From contig CAWACK010000010.1 of assembly GCA_963780545.1 (NCBI GenBank), positions 1 through 64,000 on the forward strand: 64,000 nt of DNA. Direction: 5' to 3'. This document shows positions 44,994 to 54,336 of the stretch, piece by piece. Position 1 is the stretch's first letter. Every line of letters starts with the position of its first letter. The stretch is from UBA8941 sp963780545. GTDB lineage: Archaea > Thermoproteota > Bathyarchaeia > TCS64. The notes under the pieces are model-generated. The model did no database searches. It had not been told where the DNA came from and worked only from the letters and a program-made list of their open reading frames with translations. Position numbers and translations under genes: made by a program.

Positions 44994-45578
44994 CGTCTCC
45001 AGCAGCGCGAGGTCGCTGCGGAGTATGGCGTCATCCATGAAGCCGAGGCTAAGTCCCTTTAGCCACTCGACGTTGCCCCTACTGAATGGTGTGTCCTCGG
45101 GCATGCGCAGCCCATGCTTGTCGAGGAGGCCGTGGATCCGGTTCTTGACCGCGGTGCGTGTCTTGACCAGGTTCAGGCGGTGGCGGAGGAGCTCACGTCG
45201 GCTCCTCAGCTCCTCGCCGGGCACATAGCAGGTTGGTATCATGTCTGCGCGTAGCAGCCCCGCGAGGGTTCTGGCGTCGACCTTGTCTGTCTTCACCTTA
45301 GCCTCCGCAATCAGTCTTGTCTTCGATGGGTTGGAGAGGGCTACATCGACGCCTCGTTCCTCGAGCCTGTCATGGATCGGGATCCACAGGTTTCCTGTGG
45401 ACTCAACGACGGCCCTCACCTCATCGTGGAAGGTGGAGAGCTTGCCGGCGAACTCTTCTATGCCTTCAGGGTCATTCGCGAATCGGATCTCATCAAGAAG
45501 TTTGCCGTCCTCGCCGAGGACAGCTACCTGACACATCTTTTTATGGACGTCTAATCCCATGTACTTCACGGGTGTCAC
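44994..45578 (-). pseudogene. IS110-family transposase, N-terminal part
   Basis: Starts TPVKYMGLDVHKKMCQVAVL (first catalytic Asp of DEDD), with AVVESTGNLWIPIHDRL (Glu) and KTDKVDARTLAGLLRADMIP (Asp pair), to the helical part LRHRLNLVKTRTAVKNRIHG and LALLETA. Then homology to the copy at 55070 ends at the CG-rich stretch GCGCGCGTGCGCGC (44980-44993), and the C-terminal Ser domain is absent. A 5' half cut at a CG tract. Noncoding left-end sequence continues to about 45780 and includes another tract at 45686. Confidence 0.82.
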
Positions 45579-46292
45579 CTCTCGGGTGGCCTACGGGCGG
45601 CACGCTCCTATCGGGTCTCGTCGGGACCATTTGGGTAGCCGCTCGGATCTGGCCCAGTCTAGGTCAGGGGTCTCACTTGGACCAAGCGCGCGACGGGCCT
45701 AGGCCACCCGCGACACCCTCAGTGCCTATCCGGAAAACGTTTCTCATACCGTCTAGGCTGTTTAGAAATTCCTAAGTCGAGAATCGATTCTTAAAATGCT
45801 CACCCTTACCGAGGACCCTGTTAGCTGCGTCAAAGGCTGAAGCCTAGGGTATTAAATTCTATAAGAAGCTGGTGTCTGGGCAGAGCAGAGCACCCACACC
45901 TGAAGCGCTCCAACTGGCTGGACCACCTGCTCTAAGGGCATGTTCAACCAGCATGCTCTGGCTGCCCTGGCTGCCCTGGCTGGTCTGGCTGCTCCGCTTA
46001 ACGCTTCACTTTACGCTCCATCTATAGGCAAAAACAAGACTTTACAGACGGGAGCGGTGGGAGCGCATCTTGTATGGTGGGGGCAGCGAGGTAGACTTCT
46101 GGGCAGGGCAGAGCAGAGCTGGCCTGGGCTGCCCCAGCATTCCTAGCCATGCTTATACGTATAGCAGGTCAACTCAGGTCAGGCAGCTCAGGTAGGTCGG
46201 GCGCACCCGCAGCCCAAGAAGACTGCGAAAAATATAAAACTCAACTCAAAGCCACGGGAAACCCTAGGCTAGCCTCCTCAGAGGCGAGGCAC
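45579..46292. other. IS110 flank and CTGGCTGCC repeats
   Basis: 45579-45780 is probably the noncoding end of the IS110 element, with a tract at 45686-45692. 45930-46150 has low-complexity direct repeats: GCTCTGGCTGCCCTGGCTGC followed by further CTGG/CTGCC units (45949-45990), plus two GGGCAG(A/G)GCAGAGC stretches at about 45877 and 46099. No gene is seen. Then broken sequence leads into the transposase remnant. Confidence 0.45.
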
Positions 46293-46497
46293 TCACTCAA
46301 TGAAGCCCTTGATGCACCTGACCAGACCAGGAGATCCCAACCTCACAGCCGACAGGGCAACCGCAAGCATCGAGATCAGGCTCAACGACACGTGGATCCC
46401 CACCTGAGCCAGACCCCTACACCTGAGACCATCCAGAAGCAGCCACTCCTTCGCGCGGCCGAAGAGCCTCTCGATGCTCCACCTCTTCCTGAACAGC
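46293..46497 (-). pseudogene. Transposase C-terminal fragment (IS4-like)
   Basis: Right of this segment is CGCGCGCATGCG (46498-46509). Reading left: RLFRKRWSIERLFGRAKEWL, LLDGLRCRGLAQVGIHVSLS and SAVRLGSPGLVRCIKGFIE to a TGA at 46293. W-S-I-E-R-x-F-G-x-x-K is the catalytic Glu box of IS4/IS5-type transposases. The N-terminal two DD residues are missing. It is a 3' gene end joined to a CG tract. Confidence 0.7.
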
Positions 46498-46625
46498 CGC
46501 GCGCATGCGAGAAAGTAGTATCACAATTTCTTCAAGTTGAATAGGCGAACAGCGCCTGCATCCTTGATATGTCTTAGATACCCCCAATCTGCTAAAACCT
46601 ATGAGACAGCGCGCGCGATTTTAAA

Positions 46626-47253
46626 CTAGATTATAATGTTAGCTGCCACTGAAAGCCATGCAACGAGACACAATAAAAGAATAAGGAGAACTACCCAAAT
46701 ATAATCGACTATACCTTTTTTTGGTCCTTTAATCATAGTCTGAGGTAATGCATAGAATCCTGCAATAGGGATACGTAAAGCTTGACTTGTTGGTATCCCG
46801 ATGATACCCGCAATAGCTACTTGAAATAAATTAAATGGTAGCTCACTTTCGGCTGGAGGCATACCAAAAAAGATTGCTTCTACAATAAAATATCCAGCAA
46901 CTACTATAGCGCCGCCCAACACCCAAGCGAGGACGACCCTACGATAACTGCTCTTCGCGAGGCGCCCTCCGATATAACCTGCGACTATACCTTCGCAGCC
47001 TTTGATGATCAGCGTGAAAGGTGCATAGAAGAGATATCCCCCAATGACGTCGGATAGACGCAGAGCCTATCCCCCCCAATAGGCCACCTACAATTGGTCC
47101 GAATACAAGCCCTGAGATGATGACGAATACATCTCCAATATTGAAGTATCCAGATGTTGCAGGTATCGGTAATCAAAAGAATAAGTCGCACGAAAACATA
47201 GGGCTCGCCATAACAGATATGGCAGCTAACTCGCTTGCACCTAGTTTTACCAT
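46626..47253 (-). pseudogene. ECF-transporter S component, frameshifted
   Basis: About 200 residues in more than one frame. From 47253: MVKLGASELAAISVMASPMF, then after a break IPATSGYFNIGDVFVIISGL, VFGPIVGGLLGGIGSA and, after a second break near 47065, GGYLFYAPFTLIIKGCEGIV AGYIGGRLAKSSYRRVVLAW, to GGAIVVAGYFIVEAIFFGMP. This matches vitamin-uptake S subunits (riboflavin-transporter-like, DUF1393 type). Breaks at about 47190 and 47065 disrupt it. No energising ATPase genes are nearby. Its 3' end is 9 bp from GCGCGCGCG (46609-46617). Confidence 0.7.
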
Positions 47254-47322
47254 CTCAATAACACCTGAGTACTGCAGTTTCGACTTATTGTAGTTAAAAC
47301 TATAATATATAATTATTTTGTT

Positions 47323-48735
47323 TTAGAGCAGCACCTGAAGATCGTCGAGGGCGACCAGCACCCTCCGCCCCGTCTCCGTCACTTCATAGTATCTCCTCTT
47401 CCCCTTCACAGTCGAGGAGACGAGCCCACGATTCTCCAGGTCAGCGATGTGTTGATAGACCGCACCTAACGTCATGCCCTTCCCCACGGCCTTCCAAATC
47501 TCATACCCATAGGCCTCACCGCCGGAAATGTGACGCAGAATCTTCTCCTTCGTCGTAAGCATAGAGCCAAGTCCCTGAGACTTACGGCGCTTAGTCAGAC
47601 TCTGAAGGATGTCATCGGTCTTCAGGCCACTGCTAGTGATTATGCAAACAACCCGATCGCCAGGATCTATCCTTTTCTCCTCCAGAAGTTTTCCAAGACA
47701 GGCTACAGTAGTTGCACTCGCCGCCTCAGGAAATATCCCCTCAAGCCTCGCTATCTCCCTCCCCCACTCGAGCATCTCCTCATCCGTGACTGTCGCTGCG
47801 AACCCACCGGACTCCTTCATTGCCCTTAGAGCGACCTCGCCGTAGATCGGCTCGGCGACCCTTATAGCGGAGGCCTCCGTCTCCCCGCGGATATTGGTCA
47901 GCGGCTCATATGACCCCCTCTCAAAAGCCGAGGCGATAGGAGAACAACCCGCAGCCTGGACGCCAACCAACCTAGGGTACTTCTCCGCGAGCCCCATGGT
48001 TCTAAGCTCCCTGAAACCCTTCCATAAGGCGCTGATGGTTACGCCACTGCCCATGGCGACGACGACCCAATCAGGCATCTTATCCTGCTCCGCTATCTCA
48101 TATGAGATTGTCTTCAGACCCTCCATAGACAGGGGGTTAAGTTCGGAGGTTCCCTGATACCAACCCATCTCCCTCTCGAGCACCCTCGCCCTCTCGATCG
48201 CCACCTCAATTGACTGCCCCGCCTCCACTATCTGAGCATCATAAACCATCATCTGGGCGAGCTTCCCCATGTCGATCGACTTCGGGACTATCAGGTGGCA
48301 GGAAATATCCGCCTTAGCGGCGTAGGCTGCAAGCGAGGCACCGTGGTTCCCGTTGGTCGCGCACACCAAAGAGCCGAACCCCTTCCCTACAGCGTCCGAG
48401 ACTATGAGGGAGGCTGAGCGATCTTTGAAGGAGGATGTAGGGTTCCGGGTCTCATCCTTGAGGAAAAGGTTCCTAAGTCCAAGTGAATCAGCTAGCCGCT
48501 GGGACCTTTGAAGAGGCGTCCCACCTTCCCCGAGGCTGATCTGCCTCTTCACCGGAGGCAGCACCGGCTTGTACCTCCAGAACTTTAACTCTCCCTCGAG
48601 CTCCACCGTCCTTAGATAATCCTCATCGAAGACATACTCCAGCAGCCCCCCGCATTTATCGCACCTGTCCTTAGGCGAGTCTGCTACGTAAGAGTAGCCA
48701 CAGCCGGTACAGATGAGGCTCAACCGGGGTTTCAT
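47323..48735 (-). CDS. thrC: Threonine synthase with C-terminal PadR-like winged helix
   Basis: 470 residues. N-terminal zinc-ribbon CTGCGYSYVADSPKDRCDKCGG, then the PLP-binding Lys in NPTSSFKDRSASLIVSD, VCATNGNHGASLAAYAAKAD, TSELNPLSMEGLKTISYEIA, VVVAMGSGVTISALWKGFRE (phosphate-binding loop) and TSSGLKTDD. It converts O-phosphohomoserine to threonine. Residues ~395-470 are extra: EKILRHISGGEAYGYEIWKA, TLGAVYQHIADLENRGLVSS TVKGKRRYYEVTETGRRVL is a PadR/ArsR-like winged helix with a wing. The protein might self-regulate or sense its product; this is inference. Intact. Confidence 0.82.
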   Translation of the reverse strand: MKPRLSLICTGCGYSYVADSPKDRCDKCGGLLEYVFDEDYLRTVELEGELKFWRYKPVLPPVKRQISLGEGGTPLQRSQRLADSLGLRNLFLKDETRNPTSSFKDRSASLIVSDAVGKGFGSLVCATNGNHGASLAAYAAKADISCHLIVPKSIDMGKLAQMMVYDAQIVEAGQSIEVAIERARVLEREMGWYQGTSELNPLSMEGLKTISYEIAEQDKMPDWVVVAMGSGVTISALWKGFRELRTMGLAEKYPRLVGVQAAGCSPIASAFERGSYEPLTNIRGETEASAIRVAEPIYGEVALRAMKESGGFAATVTDEEMLEWGREIARLEGIFPEAASATTVACLGKLLEEKRIDPGDRVVCIITSSGLKTDDILQSLTKRRKSQGLGSMLTTKEKILRHISGGEAYGYEIWKAVGKGMTLGAVYQHIADLENRGLVSSTVKGKRRYYEVTETGRRVLVALDDLQVLL

Positions 48736-48979
48736 AGTAAAAGGATCACTGGATAGCCGCTTAAAGCATACGACTTAACTCCTTGACCATCTACCACCCA
48801 TAGCATGCTTAAAAAAAGAGCGCATGGCTAAACAGATTGCTCCCGATCACCGCGCGCATGACGCTTTAATCTGGTAAAGTCATGAGGCTAGTTGAGGAGC
48901 TCTAGGCTAGCAACTCTAAAAAAATTAATTTAAAAAAAAACGTAGCGGATTCCTCCGCTTCTGGGTCACTTGACTCGGC

Positions 48980-49231
48980 TTAGAACCTTCTCGGTGGCCT
49001 GTGCTTGGCGAAGCATTCTTGACAGTAGACTGGACGGCCCTCTGTCGGCTTGAAGGGAACTTCACATTCCTTTCCGCAGTCAGAGCACGTTACCTTGTGC
49101 ATCTCGCGTGGTCCACTGTTGTAGTTGCTTCGACTATCTCTATATCCCATTTTTTGTTTCTCCTGTACACGGCAACCGTAAGGTTTCCAATATACGCTCA
49201 TAGCCTCTTCGTTCCCTGCTTTTAAACCCAT
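48980..49231 (-). CDS. CxxC-x17-CxxC zinc-finger protein
   Basis: About 56-83 residues. The conserved half KVTCSDCGKECEVPFKPTEG RPVYCQECFAKHRPPRRF is the CxxC...CxxC zinc-finger found in small archaeal/bacterial proteins, ending in basic residues that suggest RNA or protein binding. A start at the internal Met of MGYRDSRSNYNSGPREMHK is as likely as the upstream one. Intact. Confidence 0.7.
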   Translation of the reverse strand: MGLKAGNEEAMSVYWKPYGCRVQEKQKMGYRDSRSNYNSGPREMHKVTCSDCGKECEVPFKPTEGRPVYCQECFAKHRPPRRF

Positions 49232-49422
49232 GCTTACTTTAACATCAAAATAATATTAAGCTCGGATATGCATCATCTGGCTCAAATCCGTAACCTTGAG
49301 ACCATCAAACATCAGTCACTCAAGCCCTGCCGAACGCTAACACGGTAATCTTTGACCCATGCGTGCGAATACATATAACCTGATTTAAGCAGGCCCATCA
49401 TACTAAACAAGATTGACCCGCT

Positions 49423-50787
49423 TTGAAGAGCAGAGAGTTCGTATCTACGGTCAAGAATTATATGAAGGAGTTCAAAGTCCCCGGAGTCGCTGTAGGGATA
49501 AGCCATGGCGAAGAGTCATTCGCTAGGGGATTCGGAGTAACAAACGTGGAGAACCCCCTCCCAGTCAATGATTCGACCCTATTCCAAATAGGCTCCATCT
49601 CCAAGACCTTCGTGGGAACCATGGTCATGATGCTCGTTGAGACAGGCAAGCTGGAACTCGACGAGCCGATACAGACATACATACCTGATTTCAAGGTTCA
49701 GGACCCCAAAGCCTCAGAGGGAGCCACAATGCGCCACCTCCTCACCCACACATCTGGCTGGGTTGGAGACTGGTTCCCAGAGGACCTCGGCCAAGGAGAA
49801 GATGCAATCGCCAAGTACGTCAAGACAATGGCTGATACGCCTCAACTTACACCGTTGGGGAAAGTTCTCTCCTATAACAACGCGGGGTTCAACGTAGCAG
49901 GGCGCGTCCTGGAGGTTGTGACGGGAAAAGTCTTCTCCAACCTCATTAAGGAGATGCTCTTCGAGCCTCTGGAGATGCACCACACATACCTTCTGCCATG
50001 GGAGCTTATGACCCACCGCTTCGCAGTCGGGCACTACACGTCAGCGGATGGCGTCAAGCCTGCACAGCCCTGGTCCATAGGCCGGGCATCGGGGCCCGCC
50101 GGCGGTATAGTGACCTGCGTCAAGGATATGCTCAAGTACGCAGACTTCCAGATGAATGACGGAACCTATAACGGCAAGAGACTCCTAGAACCCGAGTCCC
50201 TAAGGACCCTCCATACACCACAAGTGAGGTTCGCACCGCACAACAGCGTCGCTCACGCCTTTTGGGTAGACGACCGCCGAGCATCAACTACGCTGGAACA
50301 CGGCGGAGGCACCGTTGGCCAGATATCCCTCCTAACCCTCGTCCCAGAACACAACTTCTCGATTATAACGGTAACCAACTCGGGGAGCGGCAGCCAGATT
50401 ACCCAGAAGGTGACAAACCACGCCCTTAGCCATTACCTAAACCTAGAGACGCCTGAGCTCACCCCCTTTAAAACACCAGAGGAGAGTAAGAGGGAGCTAG
50501 TTGGCCAATACAAAGCCACAATCACCTCCGTTGACGTGACTCTGAACCACGGAAAACTATTCATAACACAAAGGTCCCTAGGAGGTTTCCCAACCAAAGA
50601 CACACCTCCCGCCTCACCCGAGCCGACGCCCCCCATCCACTTCGAGTTTTATGAGGAAGACAACCTTGTGGCGAGGGATGAACCCTTCAAGGGTAACTTG
50701 GGGCAGATCCTACGAAACCCAGACGGGGGTATTGCGTGGCTCCGGATAGGATTACGTATACATAAACCCTTCAAACAAGGGAAATAA
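49423..50787 (+). CDS. Beta-lactamase-family serine hydrolase
   Basis: 454 residues, class C-like. Catalytic FQIGSISKTFVGTMVMM (SxxK), VLSYNNAGFNVAG (YxN) and TTLEHGGGTVGQ (HGG instead of KTG). Upstream TRHLLTHTSGW-type helix: GATMRHLLTHTSGWVGDW. The C-terminal ~100 residues (FKTPEESKRELVGQYKATIT...) form the lipocalin-like beta domain of this esterase/peptidase group. No signal peptide is evident, so the location is probably cytoplasmic. Intact. Confidence 0.85.
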   Translation: MKSREFVSTVKNYMKEFKVPGVAVGISHGEESFARGFGVTNVENPLPVNDSTLFQIGSISKTFVGTMVMMLVETGKLELDEPIQTYIPDFKVQDPKASEGATMRHLLTHTSGWVGDWFPEDLGQGEDAIAKYVKTMADTPQLTPLGKVLSYNNAGFNVAGRVLEVVTGKVFSNLIKEMLFEPLEMHHTYLLPWELMTHRFAVGHYTSADGVKPAQPWSIGRASGPAGGIVTCVKDMLKYADFQMNDGTYNGKRLLEPESLRTLHTPQVRFAPHNSVAHAFWVDDRRASTTLEHGGGTVGQISLLTLVPEHNFSIITVTNSGSGSQITQKVTNHALSHYLNLETPELTPFKTPEESKRELVGQYKATITSVDVTLNHGKLFITQRSLGGFPTKDTPPASPEPTPPIHFEFYEEDNLVARDEPFKGNLGQILRNPDGGIAWLRIGLRIHKPFKQGK

Positions 50788-50915
50788 AGCCTTCATATTG
50801 CTTACGAATGTAATTCAAAGCCCTCCTTTAAATGAGCATCATCGAAAACATCGGATTTAACGATCAACCAGAGCATGCGGTAAATGTTTTATAGGTAATT
50901 GAGGAAAGTAATTTT

Positions 50916-51269
50916 GTGGAAACTAAAACAAAATATTGTTCAAATTGTGGCGCGCAAATTGATATAAAGGCAGAGATTTGCCCAAAATGTGGAGTTAGAG
51001 TGGTCCAAGTACCATCACCTGTTGGGCTCCCAACTGAGAAAAAAAGTGAAGGTATATCTGCTATATTATCATTCTTTATCCCTGGATTAGGTCAAATATA
51101 TAATGGACAAATAGGCAAAGGTATAGTCATGATAATAGTGGGAGTAATACTTGCATTTACAATGGTTATTCTAATTGGCTTCATATTATATCCAATCTTT
51201 TGGATATGGAATATATATGATGCGTATTCAATTGCAAAAAGAATTAACGCTGGAATAATACGAGTTTAG
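50916..51269 (+). CDS. Zinc-ribbon plus TM2-like membrane protein
   Basis: 117 residues. KYCSNCGAQIDIKAEICPKC is a zinc ribbon (CxxC...CxxC), a linker follows (VPSPVGLPTEKKSEG), then two helices ISAILSFFIPGLGQIYNGQI and GIVMIIVGVILAFTMVILIG in the TM2-domain pattern (PGxGQxYxGxxxxG), and IFWIWNIYDAYSIAKRIN. The gene is AT-rich. GTG start at 50916. Probably a membrane-associated regulator; function unknown. Intact. Confidence 0.75.
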   Translation: METKTKYCSNCGAQIDIKAEICPKCGVRVVQVPSPVGLPTEKKSEGISAILSFFIPGLGQIYNGQIGKGIVMIIVGVILAFTMVILIGFILYPIFWIWNIYDAYSIAKRINAGIIRV

Positions 51270-51442
51270 TTAAATATTTTCTTATCAGCAATTAAAAAGA
51301 TAGTTAATCTATCTTATTTTATTCACTTATCTTTCTTTATTTGTGTTTGTTCATGTTTCGCACTCGCAAATACCTCAAGAACTACTCAACGTATTCTTGT
51401 AGAACACGAGCAGTCAGTGTATTAGACGCGCGCGCGTGCTCA

Positions 51443-51850
51443 TTGCTTAGTTTATTAATTTGGAATCCCAACGATCAACTAGCATTGACCTTTCACGAGA
51501 CCTTACAGGGACCTAACACACAACCGGTAGTTCCTTTTACCTACGAAAACTACAAGAAATGCATGTGCCCCGACTGCCCCGTTCAATCAGATAGCATCTG
51601 TGTGAAGAACAAGTTTACGATGATCGTTGAGGCTCATCTAGAGAATTGGAGAAAAACGGGGATCCCGCTAAACCCCCAGCACCTGCCAGCCTTCTACTGC
51701 TCAACCGGAAGCTCCCAATGCAAAGACATCGACCCATCAAGAATGTGCTCATGCAGCGGATGCCCAGTCTACATAAAGTACAAACTTCTCGAGGGCATAC
51801 CACTAAGCCACTACTGCAGAGACGGTTGCCAGATACTATGTAAAAAATAG
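51443..51850 (+). CDS. DUF2769 Cys-rich protein
   Basis: Core matches the DUF2769 family: YENYKKCMCPDCPVQSDSIC, PAFYCSTGSSQCKDIDPSRM and CSCSGCPVYIKYKLLEGIPL, with many conserved Cys that could bind metal clusters. The frame is open upstream to 51341, but that part spans CGCGCGCGCG (51427-51436) and is unlike the family, so a TTG at 51443 directly after the tract is preferred. Function unknown; members occur near anaerobic metabolism genes. Intact. Confidence 0.7.
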   Translation: MLSLLIWNPNDQLALTFHETLQGPNTQPVVPFTYENYKKCMCPDCPVQSDSICVKNKFTMIVEAHLENWRKTGIPLNPQHLPAFYCSTGSSQCKDIDPSRMCSCSGCPVYIKYKLLEGIPLSHYCRDGCQILCKK

Positions 51851-52094
51851 TCTAGTTAGAACTATGCTTGACTAACTTCGGATACTCATATATAGAGCAA
51901 TTATTGATAGAAACAACCACAGAAACTAACATTAGTACCCAAAAAAAATAAATAATAAACACCTAGCGTGCGCGTATATGCAATATCACTCATTGAAGAT
52001 TCCAATTTATCAAGATTAAGTTCATTCTTATTATTTTAGGAGACATAAACGCGCGAAAGTTTTAAATTCAAAGTTGAAATACCGCTCGATTAGA
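51851..52094. other. AT-rich intergenic region
   Basis: No gene seen. Alternating GCGTGCGCGTATATGC stretch at about 51967-51982 and AACGCGCGAAAG at about 52049. Confidence 0.3.
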
Positions 52095-53923
52095 GTGTTG
52101 GGGAACTTAATACGAGTAAAAAATTTTGGAAGATTTTTGTTTTAATATTCATTACAACATTAGTTTTATCGGCATCTAACGCTGTCCACGCTGACTCTGT
52201 AAACGCTACGGTAAAGGTGGGAGGTGCTCCATGGGGCGTGGCTTATGATTCAGCCAAGAGTGAATTATTCGTGGTCAATTCCGGCGCTGGCACCGTCACT
52301 ATATTATCGGACAAAGACAACTCCGTGGTCGAAACGGTGACTGTGGGGCACCAACCCTACAGAGATATTTATGATTCAGGCAAAGGTGAGATCTTCGTCG
52401 CTAACTATGGCTCCAACTCGGTCTCAATTATATCTGATCAAAACAATACGGTTGTGGCAACCGTGCCCGTTGGTGCCTCACCTTCATCTTTTGCTTATGA
52501 TTCGGGTACAGGTGAAGTATTCGTAGCTAACTCCGGGGGCAACACCGTCTCCGTCATATCAGATAACACTACAAAAGTCGAGGCGACTGTGACCGTAGGC
52601 TCTAATCCATACGATTTAGGCTACGATTCGGCTAAAGGCGAGATCTATGTAGCCAACGCTTTCTCCCGCTCCGTCTCAGTCATATCCGACCGCAACAATC
52701 AAGTGATTGCAACCGTGCCCGTGGGGAGCGGTCCCTTGGGTGTGGCTTATGACTCTGCTAAGGGTGAGATATTCATAGCCAATTCAGTCCCCGGCACCGT
52801 ATCGGTGATATCTGATAGTAGTAACACAGTCATAGCAACAGTAAGTGTGGGAACCAATCCTGGACCAATGGTTTATGATTCAGGTACAGGCGAGGTTTTT
52901 GCGGTCAATAGAGGCTCTGGCTCGGTCTCAGTCATTTCGGATAGCACACACACAGTCGTTACGACGCTGACTGTGGGGAATAAGCCCTATGGCGCAGTTT
53001 ATGATTCTGGCCTGGGCGAGGTATTCGTAACAAATTATGCCGATGGCTCGCTTTCAGTCTTGTCAGATTCCTCTGGTAAATCTGCGCCTCCAGGCACCAA
53101 CGCGAATGGATCAAGCTTATTGCAACAGGTCTGGGTTCCAAAACCAAGTAACACCGTGGTTGCGGTCGGTGTAACCGTGGCGGTGGTGGGGGCGGTTTCG
53201 CTGATCTTCTCCTCCATAAGTAACCCATTAAGTGGTTTAGGTGGAGCACTGGAGGATAAGACTAAGGGCATAATTCCCGATAACATAAGAGAGTGGCTTG
53301 AGGAAGTTGTCGCTTCTAGAAACGAGATCGAGGCTGAGGAGAAAACCGGTTCAATCTTTGCCCCAACTAGAGTCGAAATATTAGCTTACATTACTTCGAT
53401 AGTTGTCCTGACTTTTTCCTTCTCATACGTGAAAGTCATTACACTAAGTCAGATATGGCTGCTGCTGCCCGTTTTCTTAATTACAAGTGTCCTAGTCGGG
53501 TTCGCCCAAAAGTTCTTCACGATAGTATACTTGAGGAGCAAAGGCGTCTGGAGTGAACACACGATTTGGCCATTGGGGCTCATCCTCTTTCTCTCAACTA
53601 CATTCGCCTTCAGGGTTCCATTCTCTTCACCAACGCGGAGCGTGCACTCTAAGAAATTCACGGAAAGTTTAGGTGCCATCACCTCCGCAGCTGAGATTCT
53701 CATCAGCGTGGCCTTCACAGGGTTATTCTTCATCTTTTTGAAGTTCGGCTACGTGGCTGTTGGGGACGCGGGATTGTCAATGTGCGTAATCGGCTCTTTC
53801 TTCGGCACATTCCCCATCTCTCCGATGAGCGGGAAAGACATATTTGACTACAGCAAGCGACTCTGGGCGACACTCTTCATTATAACGTTACTCATCTTTA
53901 TCGCCTGGCTGCTATTCATTTAA
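52095..53923 (+). CDS. YVTN beta-propeller with degenerate M50-like membrane domain
   Basis: About 610 residues if the one-A slip in the run at 52118-52123 is restored to join the GTG start (52095) and signal peptide WKIFVLIFITTLVLSASNAV to the main frame. Residues 45-320 are seven 40-residue YVTN repeats (GAPWGVAYDSAKSELFVVNS, GTVTILSDKDNSVVETVTVG...), an extracellular propeller. A membrane helix (VVAVGVTVAVVGAVSLIFSS) and a linker precede five or six further helices ending with FGTFPISPMSGKDIFDYSKR, resembling the NPxDG-type end of M50 site-2 proteases; no HExxH is seen, so it may be a non-catalytic relative. As sequenced only 52217 onward is open. Confidence 0.7.
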
Positions 53924-54123
53924 TTATAAAAGCGTACGGTGCTTGCGAACATTAACCCATAACCTGCTGCTCGGGCTATGAGGAGATCTTAGTTGGTATC
54001 GTTCTAGGCGTCGGAGTACTTCTCTGTGCGTAGAGGACAATAATACATCTATTTTTTTGGTTTTCTTGAGCGCTAATACTTACGCGCGAAATAAGGAAAG
54101 ACGATGAGTCTTTATAAGAAAAT
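53924..54123. other. Intergenic region, no gene seen
   Basis: Mixed sequence with short alternating ACGCGCGAA at about 54083 and a T-rich stretch near 54055. No coding signal. Confidence 0.3.
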
Positions 54124-54336
54124 TCACTTTGTACTCGTTGAATTAAGCCTCAAGTATGCGACGGCTAATAGAATGATGCCTACCACAAGACAAAATGTGC
54201 CTATACCTGAGCGGCGAAACGGCATACCGGGAACAAGAAATTCTAGTAATCCAAAGATTGCCAGGATCAAGCCAACCGCACCTAGAAGCATAGGAGACTG
54301 TTTATCCTTGTTTGTAGAACCAGTCTGTTCGACCAT
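54124..54336 (-). CDS. Small two-helix membrane protein
   Basis: 70 residues from ATG 54336: MVEQTGSTNKDKQSPMLLGA, then helix MLLGAVGLILAIFGLLEFLV and helix TFCLVVGIILLAVAYLRL. Polar N-terminus, hydrophilic loop MPFRRSG between the helices. The open frame upstream to 54417 crosses GCGCGCGC (54392-54399) and is unlikely to be translated. No family recognised. Confidence 0.55.
   Translation of the reverse strand: MVEQTGSTNKDKQSPMLLGAVGLILAIFGLLEFLVPGMPFRRSGIGTFCLVVGIILLAVAYLRLNSTSTK

Noticed and set aside
45241..45775. Plus-strand open frames opposite the IS110 transposase
   Set aside because: They are antisense to a clear transposase and have no start signals or domain.
45949..45990. Short CTGG repeats as a CRISPR array
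   Set aside because: Repeats are only about 9 bp with almost no spacers; no cas genes are near.
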